Source of the DNA: an uncultured Phascolarctobacterium sp. | GTDB lineage: Bacteria; Bacillota; Negativicutes; Acidaminococcales; Acidaminococcaceae | Assembly (NCBI GenBank): GCA_937901335.1 | Contig: CALCHC010000139.1 | Coordinates: forward strand, 1-31,534 | Length of the DNA stretch: 31,534 nt | Reading direction: 5' to 3' | Position numbers and translations under genes: made by a program | The notes under the pieces: model-generated | Databases searched by the model: none | Told to the model about the DNA's origin: nothing | The model's input: only the letters and a program-made list of their open reading frames with translations | In this document: positions 1-7,845 of the stretch, in pieces | Numbering within the stretch: position 1 is the stretch's first letter | Layout: the number at the start of each line of letters is the position of its first letter

Positions 1-217
1 AAAGATCTAAGGCACATATCAAATACCGCCCAATATCCAGGGCACCCAGTTTTCAACATACGCCCCACCCGCAACATCTCACAAAGCCGGTGGGGCGAAT
101 TGTATCACCTCTGTTACACGGCATCCCTATTCTCACGCACAATATTTGTGCTCCGCGAACATCAAAGAAGCCACAAAAGACATTGCAACAATATGCAATG
201 TACGTATGTAAAAGGTA

Positions 218-250
218 TAAAAAAACTACGCCCTCCATTAGTGGAGAGCG
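218..250 (-). terminator. Rho-independent terminator of the glycan-binding-domain gene
   Basis: On the minus strand a 9-bp stem (229-237 with 242-250, one G-U pair) with a four-base loop is followed by seven T residues (219-225). It lies 24 bp past the stop of the gene at 274-930 and would end its transcript. Bases 1-217 beyond it show no ORF I can support. Confidence 0.65.
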
Positions 251-273
251 CAGCGCTTTGAGGGTAGTATGTA

Positions 274-930
274 CTACAAACAACCTATGCCATCAAAAAT
301 TATCTCAGAGATAACGGTATCTTTATACTTTGTGCCAGGATATACATCTAATATCTCAAATCTCAACTTCCAGGCATTATACGCATTGCCCAAAGTACCT
401 ACGTTGAATATCTGCATCGAGCGACTATTCTGTAGATCAAGAATACATACAGCTTTACCATTATAATAAACCTTGAGGCGCTTCACTCGTGCATTCTCGT
501 TCCATGCCTTATAGCTCTTGACATATCCGTTGAGTATTTTTATCTTTGTCACCTTGGTTTGTTGAGCAGGGAAACGATACTCCACCCATTGACCAACGCC
601 ATAACCACTTACACCCTCAACCCATGCTGTCTCGTGATTGAAATCGTGAAGATGGCTTGGCTTATAGCTCTGTGATCCTTGCGGGCTCAAATAGCTTGAT
701 GCTACGGGTGTGCCAACGTTAGCACAATTATACCAGTTATCTCCTGGATCGTACAATTCATTAAACAATTGGGAACTGCCACTCTCCATATAATAGTCTG
801 TATTTCTCTCATACGTTGCGTAGCTGATATCCGGAACCTTGATCACCTTCGATGGTTTGATAGTGCGCAACTGTGCCTCCGCCGCAAAGCAGCTGATAAA
901 TGCCAAAATAATTACTAATGCTCGTTTCAT
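274..930 (-). CDS. Secreted protein with NADase-type glycan-binding (discoidin-like) domain
   Basis: A 218-residue protein with an N-terminal signal peptide of about 20 residues ending in AEAQ, the cleavage context common in Bacteroidota exports. The rest matches the NADase-type glycan-binding domain pattern: WVEG followed by GYGVGQWVEYRF (about residues 103-119), then ILNGYVKS and NARVKRLKVYYNG, and a terminal SEIIFDG near the C-terminus. Such domains occur alone or beside enzymatic domains in Bacteroidota and Fibrobacter proteins; no catalytic domain is present here, so a binding or envelope role is inferred. It has its own promoter (961-992) and terminator (218-250). Both signal peptide and promoter type are foreign to the Bacillota core genes to its right. 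Confidence 0.8.
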   Translation of the reverse strand: MKRALVIILAFISCFAAEAQLRTIKPSKVIKVPDISYATYERNTDYYMESGSSQLFNELYDPGDNWYNCANVGTPVASSYLSPQGSQSYKPSHLHDFNHETAWVEGVSGYGVGQWVEYRFPAQQTKVTKIKILNGYVKSYKAWNENARVKRLKVYYNGKAVCILDLQNSRSMQIFNVGTLGNAYNAWKLRFEILDVYPGTKYKDTVISEIIFDGIGCL

Positions 931-960
931 ACTTTTTAGATATTAAAGTTAAGATTACGA

Positions 961-992
961 CAAAATTAATAACTATCTCTGGAAAATTCAAA
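961..992 (-). promoter_or_regulatory. Bacteroidota-type promoter (TTTG / TAnnTTTG)
   Basis: On the minus strand TTTG (989-992) is followed after exactly 20 bp by TAATTTTG (961-968). This fits the Bacteroidota primary-sigma consensus (-33 TTTG, -7 TAnnTTTG) and not the TTGACA/TATAAT promoters seen elsewhere in the window. It lies about 30 bp ahead of the start at 930 and would give a short leader without a Shine-Dalgarno, also usual in Bacteroidota. Confidence 0.65.
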
Positions 993-1145
993 CAAATGAG
1001 GGGGAATAATGATGACATGGTGATAAAATACTCATGAGGCGTTATGTTGAAGGACTCACCTACTGAAGCATTCAAAAATACATACAAAAACCTCCCAACT
1101 AGTATATATCTAACTTTATAGTAACACACAAATAAATAAGAAACA

Positions 1146-1175
1146 ATACAAAAAAACAAGATAAAAATCTTGTTT
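1146..1175 (-). terminator. Strong Rho-independent terminator after the small membrane ORF
   Basis: A perfect 9-bp stem (1154-1162 with 1167-1175, loop of four) ends in a run of T on the minus strand and starts 2 bp after the stop codon of the ORF at 1178-1306. It argues that something is really transcribed leftwards here. The 160 bases between it and the promoter at 961-992 hold no supported gene. Confidence 0.65.
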
Positions 1176-1177
1176 AA

Positions 1178-1306
1178 TTAAACATCCCTACAAAGCCAAA
1201 AACCATCTAAATCATTCATTATAGCAGAACGACATAGAAAAAATGCAATTAAAATTAATATTAATAATAATACATAACCTATATACTTGATCTTTTTATT
1301 TTTCAA
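1178..1306 (-). CDS. Small single-pass membrane peptide (42 aa), possibly a gene remnant
   Basis: A short reading frame starting with TTG: four Lys near the N-terminus (MKNKKIKYIGY), a very hydrophobic helix rich in Leu/Ile (about residues 8-25), a Cys at 25, then SAIMNDLDGFWLCRDV. A stop codon follows directly, then a strong terminator. I do not recognise a family. The layout (Lys-rich N-terminus, one helix, short polar tail beginning DLDGFW) looks like the anchor of a longer membrane-attached protein whose outer domain was lost, or a genuine small membrane protein. The TTG start has only a distant purine-rich G tract as a possible ribosome site, so the start is uncertain. Confidence 0.4.
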   Translation of the reverse strand: MKNKKIKYIGYVLLLILILIAFFLCRSAIMNDLDGFWLCRDV

Positions 1307-1383
1307 TTTAGAAACGAGTACTCCCCTCCCCTACTTCCTGCTCCATGGCAACAATCAGGAAATAAGCAGCGACCTGGAGTAGT

Positions 1384-1471
1384 GAAAATATCGCGAAGCT
1401 CCACACCTAAGCTATACATTGTAAAAGCTTGCGAGCAACTTAGAAGCGCATGTGTGGACAGCGATATTTTC
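1384..1471. other. Folded ~88-nt element with three nested stems
   Basis: Three complementary pairs nest in order: 1384-1394 with 1461-1471 (11 bp, GAAAATATCGC), 1400-1406 with 1452-1458 (7 bp, TCCACAC) and 1407-1411 with 1439-1443 (5 bp, CTAAG), with a small GCT/AGC hairpin at the tip. The rest of 1307-1560 has no gene. It could be a structured RNA, a dispersed intergenic repeat or a palindromic mobile scrap; the strand cannot be told from the pairing. Confidence 0.45.
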
Positions 1472-1560
1472 TTCTAAAAGGAGCGTTGCGACTTTCCGTT
1501 GCGCGGAGCTGGAATGTGGGGGTACGTAGCACTATTTAACCTAGTAACATAAACAACAAA

Positions 1561-1590
1561 GTCAGAATGTTTCACGTGAAACATTCTGAC
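1561..1590 (-). terminator. 30-bp perfect palindrome: terminator-like hairpin of the AAA ATPase gene
   Basis: A perfect 30-bp inverted repeat lies 25 bp past the stop of the ATPase gene (1616). It is followed by T-rich sequence on both strands (TTTTTGAC on plus, TTTGTTGTTT on minus), so it can end transcription leftwards and perhaps rightwards. The parS core occupies its centre. Confidence 0.5.
1568..1583. promoter_or_regulatory. parS: parS centromere-like site
   Basis: TGTTTCACGTGAAACA is an exact match to the bacterial ParB/Spo0J binding site. ParB-CTP loads here and spreads to organise the origin region. It is about 9 kb left of the dnaA start and 1.4 kb from the noc gene, as expected for origin-proximal parS. 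No second copy was seen in the window. Confidence 0.93.
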
Positions 1591-1615
1591 TTTTTGACTT
1601 TTGTTTTATTCAATT

Positions 1616-2797
1616 TTACTTCATCAACCAATCGATAATATTCTGTTGATTTATACCATTTTCTCCCATAGGATACTCATCCATTGTTAAGACAATTTTC
1701 GGATAGCTGTCTTTTATCTTTTTCAAAGGAGCAAACTCTCTCTCATAAGTAACAGGATCTAGAATACTTGCAGCTACTTGGTAATAAATCTTTTCATCAC
1801 CTTTTTGAGCTACAAAATCTATTTCTAAGGTTCCTAGTTTGCCAATACTTACCTTATAGCCACGTCTTTGCAATTCAAGATATACTATATTCTCTAAGAT
1901 ATGACCCACATCCATAGTACGTTCCCCAAGTAAAAGACTACGCAAGCTAATATCTACAATATAGTATTTTTCTAAAGATTGCAGGTACTGTTTACCTTTA
2001 ACATCGTAACGTCCTACTTCATAAAGAATAAACGCATCTTTTAGAGCACGAACATAACTATCAACAGTTACAGTTGTTGTTTTTCTTCCCATACTCGTTA
2101 ATGTATCTGCAATTTTTTTAGTAGAAACAATGTTGCCAATATTATCAAATAAAAATTTTATTACTGCTTCTAAAAGTTCAACATCATTTACACGCTTACG
2201 ACCGACTATATCTTTTAAAAGAACAGTACTATATATTCCCTGTAAATAATCTTGCCTAATATCATCATCTTCTATTACAGCAGGATAGGGAAACCCACCC
2301 TTGCGTAAAAATCTGGCAAAGTCTCTACGTAAATCACCACCTACAAGTTCATGATATTCTTTGAAAGACAAAGGCAACATATTAATTTCAACATAACGAC
2401 CAGAAAGCAATGTTGCTAGTTCGCTAGAAAGCATATACGCATTGGAACCAGTTATATAAATATCAACATTATCTTTCAAAAGTAAGCTATTAACAGCCTT
2501 CTCAAACTCAGGCACTAATTGAATTTCGTCTAAGAAAATATAGTTCATCTTATTTTCTTGAAGATGCTCTAATATATAGTAATACATTTTATGATAGTCT
2601 TTTAAATGTTCGTAAGTAATATTCTCAAAGTTAATGCTTATACAGGCGTCCTCATCTACACCGTGTCCATATAAATATTCCCTAAATAATTGAAGTAAAG
2701 TTGATTTGCCACAGCGACGTACACCAGTAACAACTTTTATAACTTTATGGTCTCTCCATTTAATAAGTTTTGTTAAATATTCCATACGCTGAATCAT
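1616..2797 (-). CDS. AAA-family ATPase with DUF4143 C-terminal domain
   Basis: 393 residues from the ATG at 2797, which has AGGTG at a good distance; an in-frame start 45 bp further out lacks a ribosome site. The Walker A motif GVRRCGKST lies at residues 25-33, Walker B IFLDEIQ at 87-93 and a TGSNA sensor-like motif at 116-120, followed by SGRY. The C-terminal part (about 190-350) fits DUF4143, with a nuclease-like EIDFVAQ near 340. In other members that motif is followed by a basic ExK-type residue set, but here it reads YYQVA, so nuclease activity is doubtful. Function of the family is unknown; many genomes carry several variable copies. Base use is AT-rich compared with the core genes. Repeated palindromic sequences lie upstream (2849-2932). 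Confidence 0.85.
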   Translation of the reverse strand: MIQRMEYLTKLIKWRDHKVIKVVTGVRRCGKSTLLQLFREYLYGHGVDEDACISINFENITYEHLKDYHKMYYYILEHLQENKMNYIFLDEIQLVPEFEKAVNSLLLKDNVDIYITGSNAYMLSSELATLLSGRYVEINMLPLSFKEYHELVGGDLRRDFARFLRKGGFPYPAVIEDDDIRQDYLQGIYSTVLLKDIVGRKRVNDVELLEAVIKFLFDNIGNIVSTKKIADTLTSMGRKTTTVTVDSYVRALKDAFILYEVGRYDVKGKQYLQSLEKYYIVDISLRSLLLGERTMDVGHILENIVYLELQRRGYKVSIGKLGTLEIDFVAQKGDEKIYYQVAASILDPVTYEREFAPLKKIKDSYPKIVLTMDEYPMGENGINQQNIIDWLMK

Positions 2798-2848
2798 AAA
2801 AAACACCTCACTTTTCGATATCAGTTTAACAAAACCGCACAAAAAAGT

Positions 2849-2932
2849 AAAGTTTTATGTAGTCAACTATAAAAACTTTTCATTTCTATACACTTTTTAA
2901 AGTCTACTATATAAAACTTTTCATTTTAATAC
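2849..2932. repeat. Two near-identical ~31-bp repeats with a 40-bp period upstream of the ATPase gene
   Basis: The sequence starting AGTCAACTAT at 2861 recurs as AGTCTACTAT at 2901, both running into AAAACTTTTCATTT and ending in ATAC. The first copy sits inside a near-palindrome (2849-2863 with 2866-2879). Two spaced palindrome-like repeats before a gene start look like operator sites; the regulator is unknown and could be the gene product itself. Confidence 0.45.
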
Positions 2933-2941
2933 GTTCAACAT

Positions 2942-2976
2942 AAAAAACTCCGATACTTCATTTGAAATATCGGAGT
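2942..2976 (-). terminator. Terminator of the mnmE-mnmG-rsmG-noc operon
   Basis: On the minus strand a 9-bp stem ACTCCGATA (2968-2976 with 2947-2955) is followed directly by a T run. It starts 6 bp past the noc stop codon. Confidence 0.8.
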
Positions 2977-2981
2977 AAATT

Positions 2982-3836
2982 TTACTTCTGTTTCTTTTGA
3001 TTTTTAATACGAAGCTGAATCACAACCTCATCCCCATCAAACTCTTGCTCCATTTCACAAGGGATGCCTGCAGTTTTAATGGTATCAACAACTTGTTTAA
3101 TGCTGTTGAGGTAGATACGCACATCATTAACGATTACAAGACGTTTTTTCTTTTCAGGTTGCTTTACTTCTAAAAGCTTTTCGATGTATTGTTCAGTTTG
3201 GCGTACGTTATAACCATTTTTTACAACTACAGCTAAAACTTCCAATTGTTGAGCTTCGTCTTTTAATTTCAAGAGTGCTCTCGCATGGCGTTCAGTCAAG
3301 CCTGCAGCACGCAGTTCAGTACGGATATTAGCACTCAACTTCAATAAACGCAATTTATTAGCAATGGTGGATTGCTTTTTGCCAACTCTTGCTGCCATTG
3401 CTTCTTGAGTAAGATGGAATTGTTCCATCAATTGCTCATAGCCTTCTGCTTCTTCAAGGAAGTGCAAGTCTTCACGTTGCAAGTTTTCAATGAGTGCAAT
3501 TTCCGCAATTTGTTGGGAAGTATAATGGCTAATGATAACAGGAACTTCTTTCAGCTCTGCCATTTTTGACGCACGCAAACGACGTTCCCCTGCAATGAGC
3601 ATATAATCGCCATTTTCAACAGGAGCTACCAAAAGCGGTTGCAACACACCATATTGGGCAATGGAAGCAGAAAGATCTGCCAAGCTTTCATCATCAAAGG
3701 TTTTACGGGGTTGGTACGGGTTAGGTACGATTTTATTAATATCTACCTTTTCAACTTGTACCTCTTGTGCCTTACTAGAACTTTGCGCCATAATGCCACA
3801 AGTATCTAAAACAGAAAATCCATCATCAACAAACAT
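2982..3836 (-). CDS. noc: Nucleoid occlusion protein Noc (ParB family)
   Basis: 284 residues from the ATG at 3836, 6 bp after GGAGG; the ATG two codons earlier abuts that ribosome site and is unlikely. ParB-family blocks are clear: NPYQPRKTF (39-47), the CTP-binding GERRLRA (83-89), ENLQRE (117-122), and a helix-turn-helix (about 142-165) containing QSTIANKLRLLKL. The following TERHARALL and the C-terminal dimer region resemble Noc rather than Spo0J/ParB, and the place directly after rsmG (12-bp gap) is that of noc in Bacillus. Noc keeps the division ring off the nucleoid through membrane-bound DNA complexes. The usual basic amphipathic N-terminal helix is not obvious: this N-terminus is acidic and hydrophobic (MFVDDGFSVLD). 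No parA or second parB is in the window, so this could instead serve as ParB. Confidence 0.75.
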   Translation of the reverse strand: MFVDDGFSVLDTCGIMAQSSSKAQEVQVEKVDINKIVPNPYQPRKTFDDESLADLSASIAQYGVLQPLLVAPVENGDYMLIAGERRLRASKMAELKEVPVIISHYTSQQIAEIALIENLQREDLHFLEEAEGYEQLMEQFHLTQEAMAARVGKKQSTIANKLRLLKLSANIRTELRAAGLTERHARALLKLKDEAQQLEVLAVVVKNGYNVRQTEQYIEKLLEVKQPEKKKRLVIVNDVRIYLNSIKQVVDTIKTAGIPCEMEQEFDGDEVVIQLRIKNQKKQK

Positions 3837-3848
3837 AAACATCCTCCA

Positions 3849-4568
3849 TTATTTACTACCCAAGGGTTGTTTTTCCGGGGTACCTGCCTTACGAGGGTAT
3901 TGGGCAGGAGTAGCTTTAGTCTTGGCAATTTTAATAATTGCTCTACCATCATCTAAACCGGGCAATTTTACAGGTTCTGCACTCAGGAGTTTACCACCCA
4001 AGATTTTCAGAGCTGCCTTGCCTTCTTCAATTTCTTCAGCAAATTTGCTACCTTTCAGCGCCACGAACATACCGTCCTTTTTAACCAAAGGCAAGCAATA
4101 TTCAGAGAGCACGCTCAAACGAGCTACTGCTCTAGCGGTTACAAGGTCAAATTTTTCACGATAAGCTTTATTTCTACCTGCATCTTCTGCACGCAGATGT
4201 ACGCAAGTAATATTTTCCAGTTCCAATTCGTCGATTACTTGTTGTAAGAACTTCAAGCGTTTGCTCAAAGCATCAATCAAAGTAACTTTCAAAGAAGGAC
4301 AGTAAATTTTTAAGGGAACACCGGGGAAGCCTGCCCCAGTTCCTACGTCAGCCAAGCTTTTACCTGCAAACTTTTCATCATAACCTAAAAGGCTGTCGAT
4401 AAAATGCTTTACAGCAACTTCTTCAGGCTCGGTAATAGCAGTTAAGTTCATTACCTTATTTGTTTCTACCAGTAATTCATAGTATCTGGTGAATTGCCAC
4501 AGTTGACGCTCAGTAAATTCAAAGCCTGCTTCCTTGCCTTTTTCCGCCAAAATTTCTGCAAAAGTCAT
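3849..4568 (-). CDS. rsmG: 16S rRNA (guanine-527-N7)-methyltransferase RsmG
   Basis: 239 residues, normal length. It methylates G527 in the 530 loop of 16S rRNA using S-adenosylmethionine. The SAM-binding glycine motif ADVGTGAGFPG lies around 73-83, after the conserved NLTAITEPEE and KHFIDSLL. The C-terminal TPAQYPRKAGTPEKQPLG is the standard family tail. The ATG overlaps the mnmG stop by one base (TAATG), so translation is coupled in the mnmE-mnmG-rsmG-noc transcript. Confidence 0.96.
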   Translation of the reverse strand: MTFAEILAEKGKEAGFEFTERQLWQFTRYYELLVETNKVMNLTAITEPEEVAVKHFIDSLLGYDEKFAGKSLADVGTGAGFPGVPLKIYCPSLKVTLIDALSKRLKFLQQVIDELELENITCVHLRAEDAGRNKAYREKFDLVTARAVARLSVLSEYCLPLVKKDGMFVALKGSKFAEEIEEGKAALKILGGKLLSAEPVKLPGLDDGRAIIKIAKTKATPAQYPRKAGTPEKQPLGSK

Positions 4569-6448
4569 TAGTCTTGCTCCTTTCGACGTTTCAGTTCCAA
4601 AGCAATCATCAGCACATTCACATCAGCAGGAGATACGCCACTGATACGAGATGCTTGACCGATGGAAGTAGGTTTAACTTTTTCCAGCTTTTCTGCCGCT
4701 TCGGAAGAAAGCTCTTTAATTGCTCTATAATCAATATCTTGAGGAATCTTTTTGTTTTCCAGCTTCAACGCGCGTTCTACTTCTTGGCGTTGTTTTTCAA
4801 TGTAGCCTTCGTATTTTGCGTGAATTTCCACTTGTTCTGCAACTTGTTCGTTAAGTTCAGGCAAATTGAAAGCTTCTTGGAGTTTTGCGTAAGTAATTTC
4901 CTTACGACGCAAAAGTTCCAAAAGGTTATTACCAGTACGCAGGGGAACAGTTCCCATTGCTACAAGTTTTGCATTGTTTTCTTCATTAGGAGATACGCTA
5001 ATGCTGCTCAGTTCTGCAATGGTACGTTCTAAAGCAGTACGCTTTTCAGTAAATTTACCGTAGCGGTAATCATCTACCAAGCCAAGTGCTCTACCCTTTT
5101 CAGTCAAACGCAAATCTGCATTGTCTTGACGGAGCAGTAAACGATATTCCGCACGGGAAGTCATCATACGATAAGGTTCGTTAGTACCTTTAGTTACCAG
5201 GTCATCAATCAAAACGCCAATGTATGCTTCATCACGGCGGAGTACCAAAGGATCGCGACCGTTAATTTTATTCATGGCATTAGTGCCTGCAATCAAACCT
5301 TGAGCAGCAGCTTCTTCATAACCACTGGTACCGTTAGATTGACCTGCACTGAAAAGACCACTAATTGCTTTATGTTCCAAAGAAGGTTTCAATTGCAAAG
5401 GATCAAGGCAATCGTAGTCAATAGCGTAACCAGCACGCATCATTCTACAATTTTCCAGACCGGGAATGGTACGCATAAACGCCAGTTGTACGTGAGCAGG
5501 CAAAGCAGAGCTCATACCTTGTACGTACATTTCGTTGGTATTTCTACCTTCCGGTTCAATGAACAGTTGATGACGTTCTTTTTCAGCAAAACGCACCAAT
5601 TTTGCTTCAATGGAGGGGCAATAACGAGGGCCAATGCCTTCTACCAAACCATTGAACATACCGGAAAGATGCAAATTATCACGGACAATTTTATGAGTAT
5701 CCGCATTAGTATAAGTTAACCAGCAAGGAATTTGCTCCCTGGTTTTAATATCACTTAAGAAAGAGAAGTTACGCACGAAGTCGTCGCCATTTTGAACTTC
5801 CATTTTGCTGTAATCAAGGCTAAGTGCATCAATGCGGGCAGGAGTACCGGTTTTGAAGCGCATTAATTCTACACCATGTTCCAATAAAGAACCGGAAAGT
5901 TTGTTAGCGCTACGCAAACCATTGGGGCCACTTTCATAATTTACTTGACCGTAAACAATACGGGCACGCAAATAAGTACCGGTTGCCAAGATTACGCATT
6001 TGGCTTCAAAAATTTCGCCAGTTTCAGCTTCAACGCCTACTACTTCGCCATTTTCTACTAAAAGTTTGTCAATCATCAGCTGTTTTAATTCAAGATTAGG
6101 CTGATTTTCAACAAAATGCTTCATTATCATAGTATAGAAAGGTTTATCTTCTTGAGCACGCAAAGCATGAACTGCATAACCCTTACCAGTGTTCAAAAGG
6201 CGCATTTGGATACAAGCTTTATCTGCGCTTAAACCCATTTGACCGCCTAAAGCGTCAATCTCGCGAACAAGATGACCTTTTGCCGGACCACCAATGGAAG
6301 GATTACAAGGCATTAAAGCTACGTTATCCAAGGACAAGGTAGCAAGCAAAGTTTTACCGCCCATACGAGCAGCAGCCAAAGCAGCTTCTACACCTGCATG
6401 ACCTGCACCAACAACTATTACATCATATTTTCCTACAATAAATCCCAT
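4568..6448 (-). CDS. mnmG: tRNA U34 carboxymethylaminomethyl synthesis enzyme MnmG (GidA)
   Basis: 626 residues, full length. The FAD-binding subunit of the MnmE-MnmG complex modifies the wobble uridine of several tRNAs. The N-terminal Rossmann motif VGAGHAGVEAA starts near residue 13; CNPSIGG (about 48-54) and a C-terminal SRISGVSPADV, which contacts tRNA or MnmE, are present. The start is supported by family N-termini although its ribosome site (TAGGAT) is weak. It follows mnmE by about 20 bp, so the two subunits are made from one message. Confidence 0.97.
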   Translation of the reverse strand: MGFIVGKYDVIVVGAGHAGVEAALAAARMGGKTLLATLSLDNVALMPCNPSIGGPAKGHLVREIDALGGQMGLSADKACIQMRLLNTGKGYAVHALRAQEDKPFYTMIMKHFVENQPNLELKQLMIDKLLVENGEVVGVEAETGEIFEAKCVILATGTYLRARIVYGQVNYESGPNGLRSANKLSGSLLEHGVELMRFKTGTPARIDALSLDYSKMEVQNGDDFVRNFSFLSDIKTREQIPCWLTYTNADTHKIVRDNLHLSGMFNGLVEGIGPRYCPSIEAKLVRFAEKERHQLFIEPEGRNTNEMYVQGMSSALPAHVQLAFMRTIPGLENCRMMRAGYAIDYDCLDPLQLKPSLEHKAISGLFSAGQSNGTSGYEEAAAQGLIAGTNAMNKINGRDPLVLRRDEAYIGVLIDDLVTKGTNEPYRMMTSRAEYRLLLRQDNADLRLTEKGRALGLVDDYRYGKFTEKRTALERTIAELSSISVSPNEENNAKLVAMGTVPLRTGNNLLELLRRKEITYAKLQEAFNLPELNEQVAEQVEIHAKYEGYIEKQRQEVERALKLENKKIPQDIDYRAIKELSSEAAEKLEKVKPTSIGQASRISGVSPADVNVLMIALELKRRKEQD

Positions 6449-6468
6449 AATTTCTCAATCCTACAATT

Positions 6469-7845
6469 CTATTTACCGATACAGAAGCGGGAGAAGATTT
6501 GGTTAATAATTTCATCCTGCACAGTATCGCCTGTAATTTCACCTAATAAATCAATAGCGTTACGCACATCTATTACGATGCAGTCATAAGGCAACATATT
6601 TTCTGCTGCGCTACCTGCATCTTCAAGGAAACCTAAGGCTTCACGCAAAAGCTGTTCATGACGAGCATTTTGTACATACACACCATCACTTAAAGCACCT
6701 TCGCTACCATAAACGAAGTTTTTCAGCCAAGCAGTGAATTCATCAATACCTTGAGTAGTTTTGGCAGAAAGCGCCATAACTTGTTCTTTACCAAAACGTT
6801 CCTGCAAGGCAACAAAGTTATCGTGAATATCTTTATCACTTTTATTTACGATGATAACGTGAGGTTTAGTTTGTGCTGCTTCCAAGATGTCTTCATCTTC
6901 GGGAGTAAGCTTTTCACTACCATCTACTACGCAGATAACGAGTTCAGCATCTTGGAGATGTTGTTTACTTCTTTCTACGCCAATGGCTTCGACAAAATCG
7001 TCAGTCTGGCGAATACCTGCAGTATCTGCCAAAACGAGAGGCACACCATCAAGTAAAAGTTGTTCTTCAATTACGTCGCGGGTAGTACCTGCGTATTCAG
7101 AAACGATTGCTCTATCTTCCTTTAATAATGCGTTCAGAAGACTGGACTTACCTACATTAGGACGACCAACGATGGCAGTACGCAAACCTTCACGCAAAAT
7201 CTTGCCTGTATGAGCGTGTGCCAAAAGGTGATGAATTTTATCGCAGGAATTATTAATGCTTTCCTGCACTTTATTAAAGGTTACGTCTTCGATATCCTCT
7301 TCCGGATAATCGATGACTGCTTCCAAATTTACAATGATATCTACTAAATCAGTACGCAAGCCACGCAATGCCTTAGCAAGCTGTCCATTTTGTTGGCGCA
7401 CTGCCAATTTTAAGGAAGCTTCACTGCGGGATTTGATAATATCCATTACAGCTTCCGCCTGAGTTAAATCTATACGACCGTTGAGGAAAGCACGTTTTGT
7501 GAATTCCCCCGGTTCAGCAGGACGAGCGCCTGCTTGATAACTAAGCTCTAAGATTTTTTTCAAAGATTGAATACCGCCGTGACATTGAATTTCTACAACA
7601 TCTTCAGCAGTATAAGAGCGAGGAGCTTTCATATAAACTGTTAATACTTCGTCTACCAAGTCCTCTTTATCATAAACGTGACCATAAACCATGGTGTTAG
7701 GAGCATAATCAGCTAAAGATTTACCAGAAGCAGCGTGGAATAATTTTTCACCAACTGCTAAAGCATTTTCACCGCTGATACGAATAACGCCAACAGCTCC
7801 TTCACCTAACGCCGTAATGACAGCGCTGATAGTTTCTTCTTGCAT
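6469..7845 (-). CDS. mnmE: tRNA modification GTPase MnmE (TrmE)
   Basis: 458 residues. A potassium-dependent GTPase that works with MnmG on tRNA wobble uridine. The N-terminal formyl-THF-binding domain begins TISAVITALGEGAVGVIRISG. The G domain shows G1 GRPNVGKS (227-234), G2 TTRD (254-257), G3 DTAG (274-277) and G4 NKSD (334-337). The C-terminal CIGK carries the conserved cysteine. GGAGGG precedes the ATG by 6 bp. The 112-bp gap to the jag terminator contains TATAAT-like boxes but no convincing -35, so the operon promoter is only suspected there. Confidence 0.97.
   Translation of the reverse strand: MQEETISAVITALGEGAVGVIRISGENALAVGEKLFHAASGKSLADYAPNTMVYGHVYDKEDLVDEVLTVYMKAPRSYTAEDVVEIQCHGGIQSLKKILELSYQAGARPAEPGEFTKRAFLNGRIDLTQAEAVMDIIKSRSEASLKLAVRQQNGQLAKALRGLRTDLVDIIVNLEAVIDYPEEDIEDVTFNKVQESINNSCDKIHHLLAHAHTGKILREGLRTAIVGRPNVGKSSLLNALLKEDRAIVSEYAGTTRDVIEEQLLLDGVPLVLADTAGIRQTDDFVEAIGVERSKQHLQDAELVICVVDGSEKLTPEDEDILEAAQTKPHVIIVNKSDKDIHDNFVALQERFGKEQVMALSAKTTQGIDEFTAWLKNFVYGSEGALSDGVYVQNARHEQLLREALGFLEDAGSAAENMLPYDCIVIDVRNAIDLLGEITGDTVQDEIINQIFSRFCIGK

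Noticed and set aside
53..314. Overlapping short frames on both strands at the left edge
   Set aside because: Cross the terminator of the neighbouring gene, Cys-rich odd composition, no ribosome site.
809..1159. 116-codon minus-strand frame overlapping the glycan-binding gene promoter
   Set aside because: It crosses a promoter, a terminator and another frame of a real gene and has no plausible domain or ribosome site.
1303..1419. 38-codon frame (MYSLGVELRDIF...) over the folded element
   Set aside because: It lies mostly within the arms of the structured element and has no ribosome site; likely a by-product of a repeat, though its frame conservation in other copies could be checked.
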